Below, piece after piece: positions 1 to 6,509 of a DNA stretch of 10,767 nt. Below the pieces are notes generated by a model. That model was not told the DNA's origin and did no database searches. It worked only from the letters and a program-made list of their open reading frames with translations. The stretch comes from a bacterium. Its GTDB lineage: Bacteria; Zixibacteria; MSB-5A5; GN15; FEB-12. The number at the start of each line of letters is the position of its first letter. The stretch's first letter is position 1. Location: positions 1-10,767 of the forward strand of contig JAUXBJ010000021.1 in the NCBI GenBank assembly GCA_030619425.1, written 5' to 3'. Position numbers and translations under genes: made by a program.

Positions 1-661
1 ACTCATGTATTTGAGTCTGTTCGTCGTCACTCAGCTCCGCATACAACGCCTTAGTGAAGTATTCGAGTTTCTTTCCCTCGCCGTTCTCCTTTCCCCGAAA
101 CACCTCAATAAACGTTTGCATGCGCTGACCTTTCGGAATCTCGCTGACAAGAAGCTGAGCATACCGCATGGATTCTACAAAACTAGGATCAAATACACGG
201 CTTAGGAATTCCTTCCGGGTAAACGGAGTTCGAGATGCATCAATGATCGTAGCGAGGTAGTTGGTGTACAGAATAATCGCATCCGCCTCTGCCGGAGAAT
301 CATTGTATTTCTCGTGACTCCTCGGGTTCCTTATAGCTTGATACATACCCCGTAGTATTTGCTCCATGCCTTTCTGGACATTCCAATCCGATTCTGATTG
401 AAGCTTATTTACCCTGAGCTTAGGTTTCTTTCCTCCCAGTGCTTGTCCAACTAGTGCTACACCGTCGCTTTCCAGCCCAGTCTTTTCCCGAATCAAACCA
501 CTAAGAAAGTAAATGGCGTCCTTTATTGCTCCCGTGAAATCCCTGTTTTCGTATGTGTCTTTCACAGCGTCCCACAGTCTCGAGTCGAGTTTTGTCTCCA
601 AATTCATGTGCACATACCTCGCACTTGGGTTATCTCTGCCAGACGGGCTGCTTCGAGCCAT
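1..661 (-). CDS. TIGR02391/Ymh-like protein with HEPN-type R-x4-H motif, 3' end cut by window edge
   Basis: A minus-strand frame stays open from an ATG at 661 to the left edge, giving 220 visible residues and no stop, so the C-terminus is missing. The middle reads AIYFLSGLIREKTGLESDG (about residues 49-67) and then MYQAIRNPRSHE (106-117). This layout is what I know from the TIGR02391 (Hypoth_Ymh) family: a helical region with a kTGL..DG segment followed by an RNP..H motif. R111-NPRS-H116 fits the R-x4-6-H signature of HEPN ribonuclease-like domains, so an RNA-cleaving or abortive-infection type role is possible but inferred. The extra region after residue 145 (RTPFTRKEFLSRVF onwards) is not recognised. 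An in-frame TGA lies two codons upstream of the ATG, which fixes 661 as the earliest ATG; Met19 is a possible later start. The sequence is visibly AT-richer than the rest of the window, compatible with acquisition by transfer. It has its own promoter and is divergent from the metalloprotease gene. Confidence 0.75.
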   Translation of the reverse strand, partial: MARSSPSGRDNPSARYVHMNLETKLDSRLWDAVKDTYENRDFTGAIKDAIYFLSGLIREKTGLESDGVALVGQALGGKKPKLRVNKLQSESDWNVQKGMEQILRGMYQAIRNPRSHEKYNDSPAEADAIILYTNYLATIIDASRTPFTRKEFLSRVFDPSFVESMRYAQLLVSEIPKGQRMQTFIEVFRGKENGEGKKLEYFTKALYAELSDDEQTQIHE

Positions 662-690
662 TTCACATCAAGAAGCCCACTTGGATTTGA

Positions 691-719
691 AAAGTAGCAT
701 GGACAGCCGAAAAGGTCAA
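691..719 (-). promoter_or_regulatory. sigma70-type promoter for the Ymh-like gene
   Basis: Read on the minus strand, TTGACC (719-714) is followed after exactly 17 bases by TACTTT (696-691). Each box matches the sigma70 consensus at five or four of six positions. A start near 684 would give a leader of about 23 bases before the ATG at 661. This matches the gene's direction and the lack of any upstream gene on that strand. No strong Shine-Dalgarno sequence is seen in the leader. Confidence 0.6.
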
Positions 720-728
720 GAGTAATCC

Positions 729-749
729 TGTGGGCGTCTGCCGCCCACA
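729..749. repeat. perfect 8-bp hairpin in divergent intergenic region
   Basis: TGTGGGCG (729-736) and CGCCCACA (742-749) form a perfect inverted repeat around TCTGC. No T-run follows on either strand, and it sits upstream of both divergent genes, so it is not a terminator of either. It may be a dispersed REP-like palindrome, an operator or a remnant. Just beside it, ACCCGGGT (754-761) is another short perfect palindrome. Confidence 0.5.
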
Positions 750-818
750 CGTTACCCGGGTTTTCAGCCTACTCATCCCGCATCAAGTCGAGCGGATAGC
801 TCCCACTTTCAAAGCTTG

Positions 819-830
819 CGGGTCGACCCG
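819..830. promoter_or_regulatory. 12-bp perfect palindrome upstream of the metalloprotease gene
   Basis: CGGGTCGACCCG is a perfect 12-bp palindrome ending 20 bases before the ATG at 851. Its position just ahead of the start codon would suit an operator or a small leader hairpin that limits translation. No clear -35/-10 pair was found for the downstream gene, so the role is open. Confidence 0.35.
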
Positions 831-850
831 ACCGTGCATAGGTTGGGTTC

Positions 851-3160
851 ATGTCGACCTATGCCAAATTGCGTGATGATCTGGTTGTCTCGCCCACGGT
901 CATAGAAGGCGAGACAGTTTACAATATCAAGGACCCCATCAAGGGAACCTACTTCCGCCTGCGCGAGCCGGAATACTGGCTGGTCAGTCAGCTCGACGGC
1001 GTGACCTCCTACGCTCAAATCGCCGATCGCTTCCGCAGCAAATTCCAGTTGAACATCAGTGAGGAAAACGTTCTGCAGTTCGTGCAGGCCCTGGAGAAGC
1101 TCTACTTCCTCGACAATGCGCGAGCCGAACAGGCCGTATCACGAACCAGCTACCTGATAGACAAGCATGGCTCCTTATTCTCGAGGTTGCTGTTCGTCAA
1201 GTTCAAGGCGTTCAATCCGGGTAAGCTTCTGGATCGGCTGACATCGATCTACCGTCAGTTCCACAATCTTTACGGCTTCGCCTTGCAGGCTCTTCTGATT
1301 GTGCTGGGGATGTGGATTCTGTTGACCAACTCCGACCAGTTCTCGGTTAGCTTGCACAGCATCTTCAATCTTGGTTCGATTATGGTGGTGATCACGGCGA
1401 TTTTCATTTTCTTCATAGTGCACGAATTCGCCCACGCCGTCATCTGTCGTTACTATGGGGGAGAGGTGCGCGAAATGGGTTTCCTGTTGCTGTACTTCCA
1501 GCCGGCTTTTTATTGCGATCTGTCGGACGCCTGGCTGTTTGGGAAGAAGCGCCACCGCCTGGCTGTCACCGCGGCCGGACCCTACTTTCAACTGATACTC
1601 ATGGCCGTCGCGACGATAATATGGCGGATCACAGTGCTCGGCAGCGGTCCCAACGATCTGGCTCGCATCATCGTGATCATCAGTTGGGTCACGCTCCTGG
1701 TGAATTTGAATCCCCTGATAAAACTGGACGGGTATTACCTTCTGTCGGACTGGGTGGACATTCCCAACCTGCGCCGCAAGTCATTCGGCTACCTGGGCAA
1801 CGTGCTCAAGCACCGACTGCTCGGCTGGCCGGTGGACCCAATCGAGGTATCAGATCGTCAGCGAAGGATCTTCCTGGTCTACTCCGTCTGTGCTGTACTC
1901 TACACCGGAGTCCTGCTGGTGTGGGTGTTGTCGGTGGTGGCCGAGTTCCTGATGGGTATTGCCGGGGGGCTTGGATTATTGTTGTTGATTGCTTTCCTGT
2001 TTCTTACTTTGAGGTCGAGTATTGTAGGACTGAGTCGAGGAGTTGTTAAACATATCAGATTCATGAAGACCCTTTTGAGAAGTCCGCTGCGACTCGCTGT
2101 ACACATTATTCTCGCAGTGATAGTAGTTGTCGTGATGGTTGCCATCCCGTTTCCCAAACGGGTCACCGGCGAAGTTGCCATCCGGCCAATCGCTGAGTGT
2201 ACCCTGCGGTTGAATAAACATGGCCTGCTGGAAACGGAATACCGGCGGCGTGGCGCCAACGCCGACCGCAAGACCAGTTTCCTCCAAATGACCTCAACCG
2301 ACCTGGCCGCTCTGAAACTGGTGCGCCTCGTGAAGGATGGTCAGGAAGTGAAGGCCGGCGACTCGGTGGCTGTGCTGGCTTCCAATCAGGTAGCTACTGA
2401 GATTGCAGCCGAGACATCGGTGCTTGAGAAGACGGAGAGTGAACTGGCGCTCTTGATGGCTCCACCTAAGAAAGAAGCCGTCGCTGAGGCGGAGGCACAG
2501 GTGACAGCGGCGAGAGCCAACTATCAGCAGCGGGACCGTGACCTCCAGAGGATTGAAGAACTGGCGTCCAAGGACCTGATCACCCACGAAGAACTGGACA
2601 CGAAACGAGCCGAAGTTGCCATAGCCAAGGCGGAGTTGGTAAACAAAGACGCGTCCCTCCAGTTGTTGCGGTCTCCGCCGAAACCGGAAGAGGTAGCAGT
2701 CCTCCAGGCTGAGATTGATAGACAAATGGCGAAGTTGGGATTCCTGAGGTCCCAGCAAGCAGCGCAGACCATCAGAGCGCCGATGTCCGGTCGGGTAGAT
2801 ATCAGACAGGCCGACGATGAGATACTCTCAATCGTGGACGACCGCGAGGTCGAAATACTGGTGCCGGTTTCTGATTTCGATGTTGAGCTAATCAAGCTGG
2901 GTCAGGAAGTGCAATTGAAAGTACGCTCGTACCCAAGCGAAGTTTTCCAGGGCAAGGTGACCCATGTGCCGTTGAGCGCCGAGGTTGTTGACAACAATGC
3001 GATCTTTGCAGTATCCGTGGTTGTCGACAATGAGGAAGGACGGCTTCGCAACGGGATGACCGGGTATGCCAAAATCGAGTGCGGACGATCGTCACTTGTC
3101 AGGAAAATAATCCGCAAGATCGCATCCAACGTGCGGGTTGAGTTCTGGTCCTGGTGGTAA
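851..3160 (+). CDS. PqqD-M50 metalloprotease-HlyD adaptor fusion protein
   Basis: A 769-residue membrane protein joining three modules. Residues 1-95 resemble a PqqD-like peptide-binding domain (YNIKDPIKGTYFRLREPEYW, then a winged-helix-like LDGVTSYAQIADRF segment). Residues 140-400 are an M50/site-2-protease type membrane domain: zinc motif HEFAH at 191-195 and the distant ligand motif NPLIKLDG at 287-294 (D293), among several hydrophobic segments. A further membrane segment at about 411-434 leads to an HlyD-type adaptor: a lipoyl-like half at 436-515, a charged coiled coil at about 520-638, then a second half (IRAPMSGRV, 641-649) and a beta-barrel to 745. The C-terminus VRVEFWSWW is a form I know from COG1994/HlyD fusion proteins. 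Such proteins are often found with ribosomally made peptides; PqqD domains bind leader peptides, M50 enzymes cut within membranes, and HlyD parts help export. Substrate here is inferred to be the small peptide at 3383. The second lipoyl-like half is shorter than usual. The ATG at 851 has only a weak ribosome site (GGTTGGG) but gives a complete N-terminal domain. Confidence 0.88.
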   Translation: MSTYAKLRDDLVVSPTVIEGETVYNIKDPIKGTYFRLREPEYWLVSQLDGVTSYAQIADRFRSKFQLNISEENVLQFVQALEKLYFLDNARAEQAVSRTSYLIDKHGSLFSRLLFVKFKAFNPGKLLDRLTSIYRQFHNLYGFALQALLIVLGMWILLTNSDQFSVSLHSIFNLGSIMVVITAIFIFFIVHEFAHAVICRYYGGEVREMGFLLLYFQPAFYCDLSDAWLFGKKRHRLAVTAAGPYFQLILMAVATIIWRITVLGSGPNDLARIIVIISWVTLLVNLNPLIKLDGYYLLSDWVDIPNLRRKSFGYLGNVLKHRLLGWPVDPIEVSDRQRRIFLVYSVCAVLYTGVLLVWVLSVVAEFLMGIAGGLGLLLLIAFLFLTLRSSIVGLSRGVVKHIRFMKTLLRSPLRLAVHIILAVIVVVVMVAIPFPKRVTGEVAIRPIAECTLRLNKHGLLETEYRRRGANADRKTSFLQMTSTDLAALKLVRLVKDGQEVKAGDSVAVLASNQVATEIAAETSVLEKTESELALLMAPPKKEAVAEAEAQVTAARANYQQRDRDLQRIEELASKDLITHEELDTKRAEVAIAKAELVNKDASLQLLRSPPKPEEVAVLQAEIDRQMAKLGFLRSQQAAQTIRAPMSGRVDIRQADDEILSIVDDREVEILVPVSDFDVELIKLGQEVQLKVRSYPSEVFQGKVTHVPLSAEVVDNNAIFAVSVVVDNEEGRLRNGMTGYAKIECGRSSLVRKIIRKIASNVRVEFWSWW

Positions 3161-3260
3161 TTTCGTTCCACTCGCGGAAACGCTTTCCAGCTTTGAGGGC
3201 ATTTGAGGGGATTATAACAGCAAAACCATGATTTAGAAGGGGCTGAAGTCCATATTGCGC

Positions 3261-3289
3261 TTGACAAATCTCGTCTTGTCACCTATACT
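3261..3289 (+). promoter_or_regulatory. near-consensus sigma70 promoter of the peptide micro-gene
   Basis: TTGACA (3261-3266), a 17-base spacer and TATACT (3284-3289) form an almost perfect sigma70 promoter; transcription would start near 3296. TGACAA (3262-3267) and TTGTCA (3276-3281) are inverted repeats separated by 8 bases, overlapping the -35 box and spacer, which is a plausible repressor or activator site. It lies about 100 bases after the metalloprotease stop codon, and no terminator was seen between them, so read-through from the upstream gene is also possible. Confidence 0.8.
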
Positions 3290-3299
3290 TGACTAAGCT

Positions 3300-3350
3300 C
3301 TGGAGTCTGGTACGTTGATGGTTGTGGTGTCATGGTGACACTTGCTCCAG
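3300..3350 (+). promoter_or_regulatory. foldable 5' leader of the peptide mRNA
   Basis: CTGGAG (3300-3305) can pair with CTCCAG (3345-3350), enclosing a second hairpin, GTGTCA (3327-3332) with TGACAC (3336-3341). The start of the leader is therefore likely structured, while the Shine-Dalgarno region downstream stays open. I could not match it to a known riboswitch class. The stems may simply stabilise the short transcript. Confidence 0.4.
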
Positions 3351-3382
3351 GGTAAACCATAGGATAGCAAGGTGGTGAGTTA

Positions 3383-3457
3383 ATGAAAGATTACAAACTC
3401 ACAGTCGAGGTCTTGGAAGCGCGCATCGCTCCGGCATTCAGTCAGGGTGGTCAGTAA
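3383..3457 (+). CDS. 24-residue peptide with LEARIAP motif, candidate secreted or modified peptide precursor
   Basis: The ORF starts MKDYKLTVEV and ends LEARIAPAFSQGGQ, then TAA at 3455-3457. The ribosome site AAGGTGG (3369-3375) lies 7 bases before the ATG, and the ORF sits between a near-consensus promoter and an intrinsic terminator whose stem begins in the stop codon. This arrangement is strong evidence that the short ORF is a real gene. The motif L-E-x-R-I/L-A-P resembles the conserved tag near the N-terminus of many secreted proteins in Planctomycetes and related bacteria (LEDRLAP type), but here almost nothing follows it. It has no Cys, Thr or Ser-rich core typical of lanthipeptides; Ser20 and the glycines are the only small residues in the tail. 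Given the adjacent PqqD-M50-HlyD protein, I infer a precursor or signal peptide that is bound, cut and exported by it. Alternatives are a translated leader that regulates something, or a truncated relic of a longer LEARIAP-tagged protein. Confidence 0.65.
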   Translation: MKDYKLTVEVLEARIAPAFSQGGQ

Positions 3458-3480
3458 GGCTTCAGGCCTTCTTTGTTTTT
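3456..3480 (+). terminator. intrinsic terminator directly after the peptide ORF
   Basis: AAGGC (3456-3460) pairs with GCCTT (3466-3470) around TTCAG, followed by CTTTGTTTTT. The stem starts within the TAA stop codon. It is short, so moderate strength is expected; a second, stronger terminator follows. Confidence 0.7.
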
Positions 3481-6400
3481 AAAGACTGGAGGCAGGTGTT
3501 TCAGGCACCTGCCTTTTTTTCTGCGCGAGTGCCTGCGCCAGTCTCTTTATTTCGAAGACGAGGTACACGATTGTGCGCCGATTCTGGTACCTCTTCCGAT
3601 CTTGCGGGTTATCAATGTCCCCGGCTATCTTCTTGGCGGCGTCGAGCGCTTCTCTAAAGTATGAGTATGCTTGCTCGAAATCTCCGAGTTCGGCGTGCAT
3701 TCGTCCAAACTGCGTGTAAACGTCCACCGTCTCCGGGAGTAGCCCAGACGCAGCAGCGACTTTCCGGGATCGTTGCAAGTATCGTTCGGCTGCCTCATAC
3801 CGCCCGAGGTTGATCATCAATTCTCCCGCCAGGTTGCATAGCGAAGGCGTCTCGATTTCGTCCGGCATTTTGTCCAGGTCGACCAGGATATCGACGTACT
3901 GATCCGGGTTTGCTGCCTGGTCTTCACAACGCAATGTTCGGCCCAAAGCATTGAAATCAATCAAGAGCTTTTCGCGTTCCAACTTGAGTTCTACGGCCAA
4001 AGCACGGGCTCGCTGGAGATACTGAGAGTCATCGGATATTCTGGTAATCACCAGTAGCGCTTCCAACTCCGTCGTTTTCTCTTTGACCGCCGCTCGCCGC
4101 TGCATGGTTGCTACCGCAATACGCATGGCGTCGTCGCTGTCACCGATTCGCCGGCGCAGATCAGCCAGACTTATTTCCAGTTGAGCACGTCCCAGATGAT
4201 CTTCTACCTCGTCGTAGGCAACGGCTGCTTCACGATAAAGCGCTTCAGCTTCACTGAACCGCCCCAGTCGTTTGAGAGTTCTTGCCATGCCGGCCTTGAA
4301 CGCTGCCAAGTGGGGGCGATCATCCAACTCAACCGCCAGCGCCATGCCTTCCGTGAGGTACTCGACTGATCGTTTCAACTGTCCAGTAGAAGCTGTGATG
4401 GCTGTCAGATTCTCCAGGTTGAAAAGAATCTCTTTCTGCGTGCCGAGGCGACGATTGATTACAAGTGATCGCTCGAGGCACTCGACAGCCTCGGACAATT
4501 CGCCGCGCAGATGGTGGGCGTATCCGAGATTGTTGAGAATGCGGGCTTCTTCAAGCTGGTTGCCGTCCTCTCTACAAATCTCGATCGACTGACGAAACAG
4601 ACGCACCGTCCGCTGCAGGTTCCCTACAACGGCAAAGATCGAGCCGATGTTGCTCAAGGTAGAGGCGACATCGCCCATCGACCCGAGTCGTCGTTGAATC
4701 TTCAGCGCCCGGCGATAACTTTTCAAAGCCGCCGGGTAGTTCGATCCAACCCAGTGGATGTTGCCGAGGTTATTGAGGGTATGTGAAAGCTCCAACTCGT
4801 CCCCGAGTTCGCTGTAGATGCGTTGAGCAGTTTCCAACGCCGCCAGACCAGCGAGGTGGTCCTGCATCATCTTATACAGATCGCCGAGGTCCTTGTATGT
4901 CTCGGCCAGCAGCTTGTCGGCGGGACGATCATGATACTGCTCGATGATGACATTGTATGTGACCATGGCGGCCTCGGTCGCGCCGGTCTCTTTGAGTATG
5001 TCGCCCTGGACCATCAGTAGCTGGCGCACATCGAAGATCCTCCCGATCATCTCAGCATAGCTGATGACACTGCTCAAAAGGTTGAGGGCTGTCTCGTTGT
5101 CGTGGTTTTTGTTCAGCGTGACAGCGGCCTGATAGGCGCAGCGTTCGGAGGCAACAAGATCACCGGCTTGCATATAGAGCCGTGCGGCCAACTCCAACCA
5201 CTCGCGCTTCTCCGCCCTGGGGGCCGTTCTTGCGGACAGCGCCCGAACAGTCGACGGTTTCAGGAGCGGCCGGATGAGATCGGTCAGTGCCCCGGAGCCG
5301 GCCGGCGCCTCATTGCTGCCAAACAGTTCAAGAGCGGCGTCGGGTGACGGTCGTCCCGTTATGGCGGACTGTATCATCCAGCGCCGTTCACGGAAGGATG
5401 CGTCCCCGAAAACACTAAGCGTCTCGCGACGAGAACGTGACGGCCAGTAGATGTCTCTGGTGAAGACGAACCTGCCCTGGTCAAACACCAGGTTGCCCTT
5501 GAGAAAGTTGGCTGTCAGGATGGCCCGGAGTTGTTTCGAATCAGAGTCGGTCAGAAGATCGAGCCTGCGACCTTGCCGTGGATCGAGGTTCAGCGCAGCC
5601 CTGATGTTATCGAGATAGGAATCCTGCGGATTCACCAGGTGCTTCGGTTGCAGCGCCCGCTCAAACGGATAGGTAGCCCCGATGTCCCGCAGACGTTGGC
5701 ATACTTCCCACCCGTCGGCGGGACGATTCTGAGGACTCTTTTCCAACAGGGCGGCCACTATTTCCCATACGGCCGGATTCATATCCTTGCGGAAATCGGC
5801 CAGCGGTGCAGCGTTGGCCTCGTTAACACGACTGTTGATGCGCACCGGATCGGCGTCATCGCCTTCGATAAACGGATGTCGTCCGGCCAGAAGAAAATAG
5901 GCCGTCACTCCGAGCGCAAACAGATCGGAGCGATGGTCACAGATTGAGTCGGCGATAACCTCCGGCGCCATATAACCTACCGTGCCCAAACCGGCGCGAG
6001 CCTCTAATGCTTCATCAGCGCGTCGACCCAATGAGAAATCCGAGAGCTTCAGATAGAATAGATTGTCATCGGTTGTATCGGACCACGTCGACGGAAGAAA
6101 AACGTTTTGTGGTTTGAGGTCACCGTGGATCAAACAGTGCTGCTGCAAGTATTGCATGTTCAGCGCCAGAGCACTGATGAGATTCAGGCTCAGCGGGACA
6201 TCATCTATCCGTCCGGTCTGGTCCAGGGTGGGACCCTGGCACAACTCCAGCAAAAGATAGGGCTGCCGGCCATCGGAGTGTCCGAGTATTCGTACCAGCC
6301 CGGGGAACCTCAGGCTGCCGACAAGTATGTTTTCTCGATGGGCGAGATGAGCAAAAAGTGATACGGTCTCAGGGTTATTGTCCAGCGGATACTTAAGGGC

Positions 6401-6508
6401 TGCTTCACGCTGCCAGTCGGTGACGTAAACCCTGATGACTTCGGCCGTTCCCCCGCGACCGAGATGATCCAGGTATCGGAGACCGGGCGGCAGGGGCGGA
6501 CGATTCAT
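3479..6508 (-). CDS. Ser/Thr protein kinase with C-terminal TPR array
   Basis: A 1009-residue, apparently soluble eukaryotic-like kinase. Kinase domain about 11-275: glycine loop LGRGGTAEV (16-24), lysine in AALKY (K39), catalytic loop HGDLKPQN (128-135), metal-binding SDFSLG (D157), APE (181-183) and DLFALG (195-200). HRD is HGD and DFG is DFS, but the catalytic Lys, Asp and Asn are present, so activity is likely. Residues about 290-430 are a mixed region without a clear family match. From about 435 to 960 come repeated helical hairpins of TPR type, clearest at 534-690 (ETYKDLGDLYKMM, LNNLGNIHWVGSNYPAALKSY, LSNIGSIFAVVGN, LNNLGYAHHLRGELSEAVECL) and again at 928-957. Such arrays bind partner proteins. 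Its ATG follows the histidine kinase stop by one base (TAA-C-ATG), so the two are probably translationally coupled and functionally linked. The stop is at 3479-3481, and the last codons hold a plus-strand terminator. No membrane segment or AAA ATPase P-loop is seen. Confidence 0.93.
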   Translation of the reverse strand: MNRPPLPPGLRYLDHLGRGGTAEVIRVYVTDWQREAALKYPLDNNPETVSLFAHLAHRENILVGSLRFPGLVRILGHSDGRQPYLLLELCQGPTLDQTGRIDDVPLSLNLISALALNMQYLQQHCLIHGDLKPQNVFLPSTWSDTTDDNLFYLKLSDFSLGRRADEALEARAGLGTVGYMAPEVIADSICDHRSDLFALGVTAYFLLAGRHPFIEGDDADPVRINSRVNEANAAPLADFRKDMNPAVWEIVAALLEKSPQNRPADGWEVCQRLRDIGATYPFERALQPKHLVNPQDSYLDNIRAALNLDPRQGRRLDLLTDSDSKQLRAILTANFLKGNLVFDQGRFVFTRDIYWPSRSRRETLSVFGDASFRERRWMIQSAITGRPSPDAALELFGSNEAPAGSGALTDLIRPLLKPSTVRALSARTAPRAEKREWLELAARLYMQAGDLVASERCAYQAAVTLNKNHDNETALNLLSSVISYAEMIGRIFDVRQLLMVQGDILKETGATEAAMVTYNVIIEQYHDRPADKLLAETYKDLGDLYKMMQDHLAGLAALETAQRIYSELGDELELSHTLNNLGNIHWVGSNYPAALKSYRRALKIQRRLGSMGDVASTLSNIGSIFAVVGNLQRTVRLFRQSIEICREDGNQLEEARILNNLGYAHHLRGELSEAVECLERSLVINRRLGTQKEILFNLENLTAITASTGQLKRSVEYLTEGMALAVELDDRPHLAAFKAGMARTLKRLGRFSEAEALYREAAVAYDEVEDHLGRAQLEISLADLRRRIGDSDDAMRIAVATMQRRAAVKEKTTELEALLVITRISDDSQYLQRARALAVELKLEREKLLIDFNALGRTLRCEDQAANPDQYVDILVDLDKMPDEIETPSLCNLAGELMINLGRYEAAERYLQRSRKVAAASGLLPETVDVYTQFGRMHAELGDFEQAYSYFREALDAAKKIAGDIDNPQDRKRYQNRRTIVYLVFEIKRLAQALAQKKRQVPETPASSL
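3490..3520 (+). terminator. strong second plus-strand terminator inside the kinase gene's 3' end
   Basis: AGGCAGGTG (3490-3498) pairs perfectly with CACCTGCCT (3506-3514) around a 7-base loop, followed by a run of T to 3520. It lies within the last codons of the convergent kinase gene, which read on the minus strand as KKRQVPETPASSL. On the minus strand no T-run follows the stem, so it should act mainly on plus-strand transcripts of the peptide unit and the metalloprotease gene. Confidence 0.8.
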
Positions 6509-6509
6509 G

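Noticed and set aside
1513..2049. Plus-strand open frame of 178 codons in another frame of the metalloprotease gene
   Set aside because: Its translation is rich in Arg, Gly and Pro without hydrophobic order, typical of a frame shadow, and it covers the NPLIKLDG motif of the real frame.
3300..3385. Cyclic-di-GMP (GEMM-I) riboswitch, suggested by AGGGTAAACC before the peptide ORF
   Set aside because: Only that short stretch resembles the class. The second conserved core (CGCAAAGCC-like) and the receptor stems are missing.
3446..3451. Double-glycine (GG) leader cleavage site in the small peptide
   Set aside because: The GG pair is followed by a single Gln, so no core peptide would be left after cleavage.
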